DNA of 64,000 nt from Chryseobacterium taiwanense (GCF_000813825.1 NZ_JWTA01000005.1:310001-374000), one strand, 5' to 3'. Shown: positions 50,140 to 58,712, counted from the first letter of the stretch. A program made the numbers and translations. The notes: generated by a model from the letters alone, not told the origin.

Positions 50140-50919
50140 ATGGAAATTTTAAATTCAAAAATATTTGGCGAAAACCTTTCGTCTACACCGCTTTTAGTAT
50201 TTCACGGGTTATTTGGAATGCTTGATAATTGGGGAAGTTTTGGGAAAGACTTGGGAGAGTTTTTACCAGTTCACCTTATTGACCTGAGAAATCATGGAAG
50301 AAGCTTTCATTCTGAAAATATGTCTCATGATGATTTAGCAGATGATATTGCTAATTATATGAATCATTATGGAATGGATAAAGCTTTTGTTTTAGGACAT
50401 TCTTTAGGAGGGAAAGCGGTGATGCAGTTTGCAATAAAATATCCTGAAAAAGTAGAAAAGCTGATTGTAGTTGATATTTCTCCAAAAGCGTACCCTCCAC
50501 ATCATCAGGGAATTATTAAAGCTTTAGAAACTGTTGATTTCAATACGGTAGGTTCGAGAAGTGATGTAGAAGCGGTTTTAAGTCAGTATATTCCTGAAAG
50601 ATCTACCATTCAGTTTCTTACAAAGAATCTGTATTGGGACGAAAATAAAAAATTGAACTGGAGATTCAATCTTAAAACACTTTCAGAAAAGTACAATGAA
50701 TTTGTCTCTAATGCTATAAAATATGGGGTGTTTGGTGGTGAAGCTCTTTTTATTGCGGGTGAAAAATCAAATTACATTCTTCCGCAGGATCATTTTGCGA
50801 TAAAGCAACAGTTTCCTAAAGCGCAGTTTGTCACTATTAAAAACGCGGCACATTGGGTTCAGGCAGATAATCCTGTTGACTTTATGATGGTGGTTAAAGA
50901 CTTCTTGCAGATTCATTAA
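50140..50919 (+). CDS. alpha/beta-hydrolase (YbfF-like esterase)
   Basis: A 259-residue alpha/beta-hydrolase of the YbfF type. The oxyanion segment FHGLFGMLDNWGSFGKDL is at about 21-38, the nucleophile elbow GHSLGG at 86-91 with Ser88, the acid lies in the following strand region, and the catalytic His is in KNAAHWVQADNP near the end. The acyl substrate is unknown. The ATG at 50140 is preferred over the TTG at 50104. It may be co-transcribed with pdxJ 59 bases upstream. Confidence 0.85.
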   Translation: MEILNSKIFGENLSSTPLLVFHGLFGMLDNWGSFGKDLGEFLPVHLIDLRNHGRSFHSENMSHDDLADDIANYMNHYGMDKAFVLGHSLGGKAVMQFAIKYPEKVEKLIVVDISPKAYPPHHQGIIKALETVDFNTVGSRSDVEAVLSQYIPERSTIQFLTKNLYWDENKKLNWRFNLKTLSEKYNEFVSNAIKYGVFGGEALFIAGEKSNYILPQDHFAIKQQFPKAQFVTIKNAAHWVQADNPVDFMMVVKDFLQIH

Positions 50920-51389
50920 TCTCAGAGTATAAAAATTAATCTTTGTTAAAGTTTTCTTAAAAATGTATTTTATTCTTTAATATGGGAAAAAAGAACTAAA
51001 TTAGATTTATCAAAAATTTAAAAATAATCTTTTATTATAATTGAAAATAAAATAAATGTCGATTTTTATTAATGAAAACATTTTATAATTTTAGAGGATT
51101 ATGAGAAATTTATAAGAGAACATATTAACAAATTATATTTATAGGGAACTTAGCAATAGGTTTCCTTTTTTTGCTTTACAACTCAATATCTATAGATAAT
51201 CTGCCTGTTGGAAAGTGCTCTTTAGAAGGGCAGAGTATTTTCATAAATATTACTAATAATTCTTATTATATGTTTTAAAAATCGCAAATTTGCAATATGT
51301 AATTTTTCGTCAATTCTTTTATTGAAAACGAAGATTTACCAATTGAAAATATTATCATAATTTAGCCAGCAATCAAGTAAAAATAACTG
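50920..51389 (+). other. intergenic region with one terminator-like hairpin
   Basis: No convincing gene is seen in this 470-base gap. It holds a hairpin GGGAAC/GTTTCC at 51144-51165 followed by a T-run, a 12 bp palindrome TATCTATAGATA, and a near-consensus CAAATTTG at about 51287 that could drive the downstream dehydratase gene. The hairpin is about 220 bases past the hydrolase stop, so a small RNA ending there is possible. Short open frames (up to about 22 codons) look random. Confidence 0.4.
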
Positions 51390-52403
51390 ATGGTTTTTGT
51401 AACGGGTGCAACCGGAATTTTAGGCAGAATAATCGTTTTGGAGCTTCTTAAGAAGGGAAAAAATGTGCGTGCTTCTAAAAGACCGACAAGCAATTTAAAT
51501 GAAGTACAACATTCGTATACCTATTATACGGAAAACTCTGATGATTTCTTTAATAAAATTGAATGGGTAGAAGTAGATTTTGATGATATTCATTCACTTC
51601 AAAATGCTTTGAAAGATGTGGAGGAAGTATATCATTGCGCTGCAAAAGTGAGCTTTCATCCCAAAGATGAAAAAGAAATGTATCATACGAATGTAAAAGG
51701 TACAGAAAACCTGTTATATGCTTGTGACAGTGCCGGTGTGAAAAAATTTCTTCATGTAAGTTCAATTGCGGTGCTTGATAATTTTAATGAAAAAGGAGAG
51801 CTGGACGAAACATCTGATTTTAATCCCAAAGAAGAACATTCTGCTTATGCGATTTCTAAACATCTTTCTGAAATGGAAGTATGGAGAGCTTCTGCAGAAG
51901 GATTGAATACTATCATCATCAATCCGGGAATGATCGTCGGAAGTGGAAACTGGGGTAACAGCAGCGGAGATATTTTTCCGACATTTGAAAAAAATAGTTT
52001 TACATTTTCGGGGGGAACGAGTTATGTAGATGTAAGAGACGTGGCTAAAATTGCCATTGAATTGATGGAAAAAAATGTTTTCGGAGAACGGTTTATTCTG
52101 ATTTCTGAAAATAAAAAATATGCTGATTTGGGACGTCAGATCAGATCAACTTTAGGATTGAAAGATGCTAAAATCCTTTCAAAATTTCAATTAAACATTG
52201 GTAGATTAGCCAATATCCTTTTCGGATGGTTCATTCCGTCACTGAAAATTATTACCAAATCAAATATTGAGTCTATATCGACATTGAACGTGATTTCAAA
52301 CCAGAAAATCACAAAAAAACTTGACTATCAATTTATTCCGTTAAAGGAAAGTGTTGATTTTCATTTGAAGAATTATATTAACGACAAAAAGCAGAAGAAA
52401 TAA
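51390..52403 (+). CDS. NAD-dependent epimerase/dehydratase family protein
   Basis: A 337-residue extended short-chain dehydrogenase. The Rossmann motif GATGILG is at 6-12, and the active-site Tyr153 and Lys157 form YAISK, with Ser at 124-125. The overall pattern resembles dihydroflavonol-4-reductase-like proteins, in bacteria often acting on sterol or lipid-linked sugars. Its stop is immediately followed by the acyl-CoA synthetase start, indicating one operon and perhaps a lipid-linked job. Confidence 0.85.
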   Translation: MVFVTGATGILGRIIVLELLKKGKNVRASKRPTSNLNEVQHSYTYYTENSDDFFNKIEWVEVDFDDIHSLQNALKDVEEVYHCAAKVSFHPKDEKEMYHTNVKGTENLLYACDSAGVKKFLHVSSIAVLDNFNEKGELDETSDFNPKEEHSAYAISKHLSEMEVWRASAEGLNTIIINPGMIVGSGNWGNSSGDIFPTFEKNSFTFSGGTSYVDVRDVAKIAIELMEKNVFGERFILISENKKYADLGRQIRSTLGLKDAKILSKFQLNIGRLANILFGWFIPSLKIITKSNIESISTLNVISNQKITKKLDYQFIPLKESVDFHLKNYINDKKQKK

Positions 52404-54173
52404 ATGAATCTTGCAGAAGCAATTATCCATAAAAATGTAGAGAAACACGCTATAAAAGCTGCTATTGGTTTCAAGAAGAAAGAAGCCGCATGGAAAGAAT
52501 TAAGCTGGAAAAAATTTAGTGAGATTATCTATAAAACGGCGAATGCACTGAAAGGAGCAGGAGTTCAGGAAAATGATAAAGTCGCGATCTATTCTGATAA
52601 TTCTTCCGAATGGATGATTTTTGATCTTGCTGCGATGTCAATAGGGGCGATTACCGTTCCTATTTACTCTACGAATAACGCTGAACAAGCAGAATATATC
52701 ATCAAAGATTCCGATTCAAAAGTTATTTTAGTAGGCAATCAGGCTCAGTATGATGCGTGTTTAGAACTTTTACAGAAAGAAGATAACCAGCTTCAGACCA
52801 TTATTGTTGCAAAAAAAGCGGTTTGGATCAAAAAAGAATTCAGCAGTTTTTATCTTGAAGATTTTATTGCTAAATCGTCTTTAAAGCTTGAAATCTGTAA
52901 AAAAGAAGACGAAGATGTTGCTACGCTGATTTATACTTCTGGAACAACAGGAACTCCGAAAGGAGTAATGTTAACCCATGGAAACTTTATTAAAGCTTTC
53001 GATGCCCATTTTGAGTTTTTTAAATTTAAAAACTTTGAGGAGGAACTTTCACTGGCGTTTTTACCATTAAGTCACGTTTTCGAAAGAAGCTGGAGTTTAT
53101 TGTGTTTATACGGAGGAGCTCGTGTCTATTTCCTTGAAGATCCGAAAAATATTGCGAAAGCACTGGAAGAGGTAAAACCAACCATGATGTGTGCAGTACC
53201 GAGATTTTTCCAGAAAATTTATGCAGGAGTACTGGAAAAAGCAGAAGAAGGTTCATCATTAAAGAAAAAGATCTTTAACTGGGCAAGAGAAATAGGGTGG
53301 CAAACGGCAGAATTAAAAAGAAACGAACAGGAAATCCCTTTCGGATTAAAAATAAAAGAAACGGTTGCTGAAATGCTTGTTTTCAGTAAAATTAAAGAGA
53401 GAATGGGAGGTAGGCTTTGGTTTTTACCTTGTGGTGGTGCATCCTTATCACCGGAAGTTACCAAATTCTTCGAATCTGTAGGAATTCACGTTACGGTAGG
53501 GTATGGATTGACAGAAACTACGGCAACACTAACGTTATTTCCTTTAACTCATTTTGAACACGGAACAAGTGGAAAAGCTTTACCGGGAGTAGAAATTCGT
53601 ATTGGTCAGGATGATGAGATCCAGGCTAGAGGAAACGGAATCATGAAAGGGTATTATAACAAACCTGAAGAAACTCAAAAGGTTTTTACGGAAGACGGAT
53701 GGTTTAAAACGGGTGATGCAGGGAAAATCGATGAAAAAGGAAACCTTACCATCACAGACCGCTTGAAAGATCTTATGAAGACTTCCAACGGAAAATACAT
53801 TGCTCCGCAACAGATTGAAAACTTACTGACGAATAATAATTTCATTCAGCAGATTGTTTTAATTGCTGAAGCCAGACAGTTCGTATCGGCATTAATTGTC
53901 CCCAATTTTGAATTTTTACAGGATTTTATTAAGAAAAATAATATCCCGTTTACGAATTGGACAGAGGTCGTGAAAAATGAAAAAGTAGTTCATTTTTATA
54001 AAGAAAAAATAAAAGAATTGCAGTCTCATTTATCGGACTTTGAAAAGGTGAAAAAATTCACTTTAATGCCTGCAGAATTTGAAATCAACTCCGGAGAGAT
54101 CACTCCTACATTGAAAATAAAAAGAAATGTAGTGCTGAAAAAATATGCGGATGTGATTGAAAAAATGTACTAA
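52404..54173 (+). CDS. long-chain acyl-CoA synthetase
   Basis: A 589-residue AMP-forming acyl-CoA ligase of the ANL family. The P-loop motif YTSGTTGTPKG is at 177-187, and the downstream motifs VGYGLTETTATL, WFKTGDAGKIDEKGNLTITDR and the C-terminal Lys-containing segment TPTLKIKRNVV are present. It activates fatty acids at the membrane for degradation or lipid synthesis. The length and core match the bacterial FadD-like group. It directly abuts the dehydratase gene and precedes the mevalonate-pathway gene by 59 bases. Confidence 0.92.
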   Translation: MNLAEAIIHKNVEKHAIKAAIGFKKKEAAWKELSWKKFSEIIYKTANALKGAGVQENDKVAIYSDNSSEWMIFDLAAMSIGAITVPIYSTNNAEQAEYIIKDSDSKVILVGNQAQYDACLELLQKEDNQLQTIIVAKKAVWIKKEFSSFYLEDFIAKSSLKLEICKKEDEDVATLIYTSGTTGTPKGVMLTHGNFIKAFDAHFEFFKFKNFEEELSLAFLPLSHVFERSWSLLCLYGGARVYFLEDPKNIAKALEEVKPTMMCAVPRFFQKIYAGVLEKAEEGSSLKKKIFNWAREIGWQTAELKRNEQEIPFGLKIKETVAEMLVFSKIKERMGGRLWFLPCGGASLSPEVTKFFESVGIHVTVGYGLTETTATLTLFPLTHFEHGTSGKALPGVEIRIGQDDEIQARGNGIMKGYYNKPEETQKVFTEDGWFKTGDAGKIDEKGNLTITDRLKDLMKTSNGKYIAPQQIENLLTNNNFIQQIVLIAEARQFVSALIVPNFEFLQDFIKKNNIPFTNWTEVVKNEKVVHFYKEKIKELQSHLSDFEKVKKFTLMPAEFEINSGEITPTLKIKRNVVLKKYADVIEKMY

Positions 54174-54232
54174 AACTAACCATAAAAGTTAGGCAGTATT
54201 AAAAAAACAAAGTTTATTATTTAAACTCAATT

Positions 54233-55291
54233 ATGGTAACGACACAAGAATTTTTAGGAAAAAAAGATTTTACAATAAATAATCAGACGGTTTCGGAAAG
54301 CTGTCCGTCAAATATTGCCCTGATTAAATATTGGGGTAAATATGACAATCAGATTCCAGCGAACCCAAGTATCAGTTATACATTAAATCATTGTAAAACG
54401 AATACGACTGTTGAGTTTTTAGCGAATGAACCATTTTCTGTTCAAACTTTTTTAGCAGGAAATGAAGAGGTTAAGTTTGCTGAAAAAATAGAAAAATACT
54501 TTAGAAATATAGAACAGTATCTTCCTTGGATTTTGAAGGGGAAATATATCATTAGAACAGAAAATACCTTTCCTCACAGTTCTGGAATTGCAAGTTCAGC
54601 TTCAGGATTTGGAGCGATTGCTAAATGTCTGATGAACCTAGATGAAATTTTTTCAGGAAAAGACTCTGAAGAAGAATCTCTAAGAAAAGCATCATTTTTG
54701 GCAAGATTAGGAAGCGGAAGTGCGTGTAGAAGTTTGTACAACGGATTAGTTGTTTGGGGAGAATCTCAGGTAAGAGGAAGCTCAGATTTATTTGCGGTGC
54801 AATATCCAAATGATGAAATTCACGATATTTTCAAAAACTTTAATGATTGGGTTTTACTGATCCATGAAGGGCAGAAAAGTGTTTCTTCTACGGTGGGACA
54901 TGGCTTAATGAATACCAATCCTTATGCAGAAAGAAGATTTCAGGAAGCGAGAGAGAATTTCGGACCTATGAAAGAAATTCTGGCCAATGGAGATATGGAG
55001 AGTTTTATCAAATTGGTAGAACACGAAGCACTAACACTTCACGCGATGATGATGATGAGTGAGCCTGCCTTTATTCTTATGAAGACAGGAACATTGGAAG
55101 TGATAAATAAAATCTGGGATTTCAGAAGAATTACCGGTTTACCATTGTTTTTTACGCTTGATGCTGGTGCGAATGTACATTTGCTTTTCCCAAATGATCT
55201 GGAACAAAACAAAATTGAAGATTTTATCAATCAGGAACTTTTACTATTTACTCAGAAAAATGGAGTGGTGAAAGATGTGATGAGGTTTTAA
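54233..55291 (+). CDS. mvaD: diphosphomevalonate decarboxylase
   Basis: A 352-residue GHMP-superfamily enzyme that converts mevalonate diphosphate to isopentenyl diphosphate. The substrate-binding stretch NIALIKYWGKYDNQIPANPSIS is at about 24-45, the phosphate loop FPHSSGIASSASGFGA at about 112-127 has the conserved Ser and Gly residues, and LDAGANVH near the end supplies the catalytic Asp. It shows that this organism uses the mevalonate route for isoprenoids, as many Flavobacteriia do. A terminator follows. Confidence 0.93.
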   Translation: MVTTQEFLGKKDFTINNQTVSESCPSNIALIKYWGKYDNQIPANPSISYTLNHCKTNTTVEFLANEPFSVQTFLAGNEEVKFAEKIEKYFRNIEQYLPWILKGKYIIRTENTFPHSSGIASSASGFGAIAKCLMNLDEIFSGKDSEEESLRKASFLARLGSGSACRSLYNGLVVWGESQVRGSSDLFAVQYPNDEIHDIFKNFNDWVLLIHEGQKSVSSTVGHGLMNTNPYAERRFQEARENFGPMKEILANGDMESFIKLVEHEALTLHAMMMMSEPAFILMKTGTLEVINKIWDFRRITGLPLFFTLDAGANVHLLFPNDLEQNKIEDFINQELLLFTQKNGVVKDVMRF

Positions 55292-55322
55292 AGATTTTAA
55301 TCAATTCAAATATAAAATAGAG

Positions 55323-55346
55323 CGGGCTTTTTAGTCCGTTTTTTTT
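55323..55346 (+). terminator. terminator after mvaD
   Basis: CGGGC pairs with GTCCG (one G.U) around a TTTTTA loop, followed by eight T residues. Confidence 0.75.
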
Positions 55347-55358
55347 ATTTACTATTAA

Positions 55359-55443
55359 CTTAGATTCCTACGGAATGACAATTTTGCGTTATATTTAGAT
55401 AGTAAATTTTATAAGGTTATTTGTCATTCCGTAGGAATCTAAG
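55359..55443. repeat. 85 bp palindromic element with perfect 23 bp arms, copy D
   Basis: The left arm (55359-55381) and the right arm (55421-55443) are exact inverted copies; the right arm starts TTGTCATTCCGTAGGAATCT. The 39-base centre is AT-rich and has no gene. The same arm recurs at 55804-55825, on the far side of the GIY-YIG gene. The arm shares the TTGTCATTC core with copies A-C. Confidence 0.85.
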
Positions 55444-55472
55444 CCATTTTATAATTTTAAAACGCAACACAA

Positions 55473-55793
55473 ATGATAGAATTTTCAGAGGGAATTTATA
55501 AATTCTATGTTTATATCCTCACAAACAAAAGAAAAACTGTTTTGTATACAGGTGTGACCGGAAACTTGCATCAACGTTTATATCACCATTCAATAAAGCG
55601 AAATTCAAATAGTTTTACTGCAAGATATAATGTGGAGTTTTTAATTTATTATGAAAAATTTGGCTGGGTGCAACAAGCAATTGAAAGAGAAAAAGAGATT
55701 AAAAATTTTTCAAGAAATAAAAAGTTAGAATTGATAAGATCTGTAAATCCTAATTTAGATTTTTGGAATTATTTATTTAAAGATATAATGTGA
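55473..55793 (+). CDS. small GIY-YIG nuclease-like protein
   Basis: A 106-residue single-domain GIY-YIG protein of the YhbQ/COG2827 type. The core reads YVYILTN (first strand) and VLYTGVTGNLHQRLYHH (YTG strand and the Arg helix), and the catalytic Glu is in AIEREKEIKN. The catalytic Tyr, Arg and Glu pattern is intact. The start follows a repeat arm by 29 bases, and the stop is followed by an inverted copy after 10 bases, so the gene is enclosed in inverted repeats. No other domain is present to show the DNA target. Confidence 0.85.
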   Translation: MIEFSEGIYKFYVYILTNKRKTVLYTGVTGNLHQRLYHHSIKRNSNSFTARYNVEFLIYYEKFGWVQQAIEREKEIKNFSRNKKLELIRSVNPNLDFWNYLFKDIM

Positions 55794-55803
55794 AAACTAA
55801 CAG

Positions 55804-55825
55804 CTTAGATTCCTACGGAATGACA
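55804..55825. repeat. third copy of the palindrome arm, copy E
   Basis: This 22 bp segment, ending TACGGAATGACA, is identical to the left arm at 55359-55380 and inverted relative to the arm at 55422-55443. It has no partner further downstream. Confidence 0.85.
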
Positions 55826-55902
55826 GAATCAAGCGTTCTTAAATAATAGTAATAAAAGAAAATTTTCCCTATTTTTATTCATCGGATTCAAGCAGAAATA
55901 AA

Positions 55903-56346
55903 ATGAATAAAATATTCGCTATTGCCATATTCTTCGGAAGTTTTTGCTTCGGACAGCAAAATCAGAATCAGGAAATCGAAAAGCCGATCCGAAACTTATT
56001 TTTAGGTATGAAAAATGCTGATCCGGAATTATTGAATTCAGCTTTTTCCGATACGGCAATTCTTCAGACGATTACAAAAGATGGAGTGAAAACCGAAGAT
56101 ATAAAGGAATTTATAACTTCCATTTCTAAAATGGAGAAGGGTGACCTGGATGAAAGAATTACTATTGAAGCCATTCATGTAGACGGAAATCTCGCAAGTG
56201 TTTTTACGCCTTATTCATTTTATTTTAAAGGTAAGCTTTCCCATTGCGGAGCCAATAGCTTTCAGTTGGTCAAACAAAATGAAGAATGGAAAATCCAATA
56301 TATAATTGATACAAGAAGAAAGGATAACTGTAAAGAAATCAAATAA
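55903..56346 (+). CDS. secreted NTF2-like protein
   Basis: A 147-residue protein with a signal peptide (1-18, ending CFGQ) and an NTF2-like alpha/beta fold: a first helix IEKPIRNLFLGMKNADPELLNSAFSD, a strand region with LQTITKDGVK, and the final strands containing NSFQLVKQNEEWKIQYIIDTRR. Members of this fold are often binding proteins or lyases without a conserved active site. It lies seven bases upstream of the VOC gene and is probably co-transcribed with it. Confidence 0.75.
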   Translation: MNKIFAIAIFFGSFCFGQQNQNQEIEKPIRNLFLGMKNADPELLNSAFSDTAILQTITKDGVKTEDIKEFITSISKMEKGDLDERITIEAIHVDGNLASVFTPYSFYFKGKLSHCGANSFQLVKQNEEWKIQYIIDTRRKDNCKEIK

Positions 56347-56352
56347 AATAAA

Positions 56353-56730
56353 ATGAAAATCCATCATATTGCCATTATAGGCTCTGACTACGAAGTTTCC
56401 AAAAAATTTTATACAGAAATTTTAGGACTGAATATTGTTCGTGAAGTATATCGTGAAGAAAGGCAATCTTACAAGCTGGATCTGGCTATCGGAGATCATT
56501 ATGTAATTGAACTCTTTTCCTTCCCAAATCCTCCGAAAAGACCTTCACGTCCGGAAGCCTGTGGTTTAAGACATCTCGCTTTTTCAGTTGAAAATGTACA
56601 TGAAAAACGTCATGAACTTATTCAGAAAGGGCTCAATTGTGAAGAGGTAAGAATAGACGAATTTACAGGCAAAGAATTTTTCTTCACCCAAGATCCCGAT
56701 CAGTTACCTCTGGAGTTTTATGAAATGTAA
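56353..56730 (+). CDS. VOC-family protein, YaeR-like
   Basis: A 125-residue protein of the vicinal-oxygen-chelate fold. It resembles E. coli YaeR over its full length: HHIAIIGSDYEVSKKFYTEILG, then YVIELFSFPNPPKRPSRPEACGLRHLAFSVENV and the final DPDQLPLEFYE. Metal-binding residues include the first His, a Glu in the IELFSF strand, the His in LRHLAF and the terminal Glu. The substrate is not known; glyoxalase or dioxygenase activity is usually suggested. It is the second gene after the NTF2-like protein. Confidence 0.88.
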   Translation: MKIHHIAIIGSDYEVSKKFYTEILGLNIVREVYREERQSYKLDLAIGDHYVIELFSFPNPPKRPSRPEACGLRHLAFSVENVHEKRHELIQKGLNCEEVRIDEFTGKEFFFTQDPDQLPLEFYEM

Positions 56731-56733
56731 AAA

Positions 56734-57117
56734 TTAGTGAGCGTAGCCTGTAAAGAAACTAACTGCCATAATCGCCAATACAATCGAAGAAATGACTACA
56801 TACACGTAGTCTTTTTCTTTCAGATAACCGATTAAAGCAAAAATAATTCTCATTAAAGGAGTGAAAATTAAAAGAAGGATTCCCAACTGAATAATTGCAG
56901 TACCTTCTCCTTTGCAAAGAGAATTCCAAAATTGCCCCCAAACTTTTTCGGAAGAAGATCCTACCGCAAGACTGGAGTATTTTTCAGGCATTTTGAAGCC
57001 TTCTAAGAATAATTTGACAAAACCGATTAATGATGTTGCAACGGATAAAATAACGCCCAATCTAAGGAGATTTCCAACGGAGCGGTTCAGGTCTACATCT
57101 GTGAAAGTCTTTTTCAT
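56734..57117 (-). CDS. DUF1634 membrane protein
   Basis: A 127-residue protein with three TM helices (about 15-35, 70-90 and 102-122) and the N-terminal segment DLNRSVGNLLRLGVILS, matching DUF1634. It overlaps the TauE/SafE-type gene by one base (ATGA), so the two are translationally coupled; this pairing is recurrent and suggests that DUF1634 is an accessory subunit of the exporter. It converges on the VOC gene with only three bases between the stop codons. Confidence 0.85.
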   Translation of the reverse strand: MKKTFTDVDLNRSVGNLLRLGVILSVATSLIGFVKLFLEGFKMPEKYSSLAVGSSSEKVWGQFWNSLCKGEGTAIIQLGILLLIFTPLMRIIFALIGYLKEKDYVYVVISSIVLAIMAVSFFTGYAH

Positions 57118-57947
57118 TAGCTGAAGCTTTTAGTAATACCTTTATACATCATATACACCGACAAAATCGTGATCACAATGGCAAAAAATGTTTTCAGTTT
57201 TTTTGTTTTTGAAACCATCAGCGTTTTTGATCCGATAATACTTCCCACAACTACTCCGACTAATACAGGAGCTACAATTACCGGAATGATTTCTCCTCTT
57301 TGGAAATAGATCAGCGCACTTGCAACAGCAGTTACCCCAATCATAAAGTTACTGGTAGTGGTAGAAACTTTGAAAGGTAATTTCATCATGTTATCCATGG
57401 CTAAAACCTTTAATGCTCCGGAGCCAATTCCCAAAAGACCGGACATTGCTCCCGCAAACATCATCATAAAAAATCCTGGTACTGTATTTCTTGCAGAATA
57501 GCTTTTTATAACACCTTTATCAGGAAAAGTTCCGTACAACTCTAATTTATCTTCAAGACTGCCTTTTATCACAGGTTCTTGGTGATCCGGTTTACCTTTT
57601 AAATTTAAAATAACCGTCAGAAGAAGAATGCTGGAAAAAATAATTCCGATGGTATTCGGATTCAGCATTCCGGAAACTAAGGCTCCTATAATTGCTCCGG
57701 CTGTGGTTGCAATTTCTAAAAACATTCCGATTCTCATATTGGTAAAACCTTCTTTCACAAAAGCTACTGCAGCTCCTGAAGAAGTTCCGATTACAGAGAT
57801 TAAAGAAGCACCGATTGCATAATGCATAGGAACGCCGAAACCCAGCGTTAATAAAGGAATAATGATAACTCCTCCTCCTAAACCGGTCAGTGAACCTAAA
57901 AGGCCTGCCGAAATTGCTCCTAGGAAGAGAATAATGATTTCTGACAT
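57117..57947 (-). CDS. TauE/SafE sulfite-exporter family protein
   Basis: A 276-residue inner-membrane protein of the TauE/SafE/DUF81 family with about eight TM helices and two duplicated halves. Each half opens with a Gly-rich signature: SLTGLGGGVIIIPLL at about 20-34 and GLLGIGSGALKVLAM near 164-178. The family exports sulfite, taurine-derived sulfonates or other small anions; the exact substrate is unknown. The ATG at 57947 is four bases from a consensus promoter. It is coupled to the downstream DUF1634 gene. Confidence 0.88.
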   Translation of the reverse strand: MSEIIILFLGAISAGLLGSLTGLGGGVIIIPLLTLGFGVPMHYAIGASLISVIGTSSGAAVAFVKEGFTNMRIGMFLEIATTAGAIIGALVSGMLNPNTIGIIFSSILLLTVILNLKGKPDHQEPVIKGSLEDKLELYGTFPDKGVIKSYSARNTVPGFFMMMFAGAMSGLLGIGSGALKVLAMDNMMKLPFKVSTTTSNFMIGVTAVASALIYFQRGEIIPVIVAPVLVGVVVGSIIGSKTLMVSKTKKLKTFFAIVITILSVYMMYKGITKSFS

Positions 57948-57951
57948 GCTA

Positions 57952-57959
57952 CAAATATA
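57952..57959 (-). promoter_or_regulatory. tauE-like gene promoter, -7 element
   Basis: TATATTTG on the minus strand is separated by TAGC from the ATG at 57947, so a leaderless mRNA is predicted. Confidence 0.6.
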
Positions 57960-58007
57960 AAACTATTGCGCTAGTCTGCCAAACGTTTAAAAAAGATAAA
58001 TTTAACG

Positions 58008-58015
58008 TATTTTTG
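58008..58015 (+). promoter_or_regulatory. DUF1543 gene promoter, -7 element
   Basis: TATTTTTG is separated by CAAG from the ATG at 58020, predicting a leaderless mRNA. It is divergent from the TauE promoter 49 bases away. Confidence 0.6.
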
Positions 58016-58019
58016 CAAG

Positions 58020-58583
58020 ATGGAAAATGATCTGAAACTATTCTATATTATTCTCGGTGCAACTCCTAAAGGCAGGAATATTGAGCAGCATGACGTGTTT
58101 TTCGGAATTGCGGAAAGTATAAAAGATCTGGTTCCGGATATGAAAGAATTCTGGAAAGAAGCGGAGGGGAAAATTCACTTAGATTGTTATCAGGAAGTAA
58201 AATTTGCTGATGGATATGAAGTGAAAATCGTTGAAAAAGGTGAAAAAAATTCTGAGGAGCAACTGTACTTTATTAATCTTGGTGGGTACAAAAAAGGATT
58301 TTTTGAGGAGTTTCATGAGCAGCATTTGATGGTGGGAAATTCCATGGGAGATATTGTCAAAAAAGCAAAAGCTACCGAATTTTATAAAACAATGGGATTT
58401 GAAGGAGCCGTAAGTCATATTGATGATAAGCATGGAGTTGACATCGATGATATTTTTAATGTAACAGATATTCTTCCTGAGAAAATGAAAGAACAATATT
58501 CTATTGTGTTAAGAAAATCTGATGAGGAAAATCAGGAAAACCCTATGGGTTTAGGATATTTGAACATTGATAAAATTAAATAA
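58020..58583 (+). CDS. DUF1543 protein
   Basis: A 187-residue cytoplasmic protein with the DUF1543 signature LGATPKGRNIEQHDVFFGI at about 13-31 and a second, related half from about residue 75 (LYFINLGGYKKGFFEEFHEQHLMVG). The family is uncharacterised; no metal or nucleotide motif is evident. The gene has its own promoter, divergent from the TauE/DUF1634 unit, and predicted leaderless translation. An imperfect repeat region follows before purK. Confidence 0.85.
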   Translation: MENDLKLFYIILGATPKGRNIEQHDVFFGIAESIKDLVPDMKEFWKEAEGKIHLDCYQEVKFADGYEVKIVEKGEKNSEEQLYFINLGGYKKGFFEEFHEQHLMVGNSMGDIVKKAKATEFYKTMGFEGAVSHIDDKHGVDIDDIFNVTDILPEKMKEQYSIVLRKSDEENQENPMGLGYLNIDKIK

Positions 58584-58586
58584 AAG

Positions 58587-58667
58587 ACTTTTGCTAAGTG
58601 AAACGCCTTTGCGAACCTAAAAACACTTAGTATTTAAATAAAAACTTTTGCGAGCATTGCGTTTAAG
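58587..58667. repeat. degenerate CTTTTGCGAA-type repeat
   Basis: The purK-upstream gap repeats a short unit: ACTTTTGCTAAG, CCTTTGCGAACC and ACTTTTGCGAGCATTGCG follow each other with about 10-40 base spacing. This resembles a dispersed low-copy intergenic element that I have seen as a common type in this group, but I cannot show other copies here. Confidence 0.4.
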
Positions 58668-58712
58668 AAGGTTTAAATCAAAGAAAATCTAATAGAAAAA
58701 ATAAAAGAAAAA

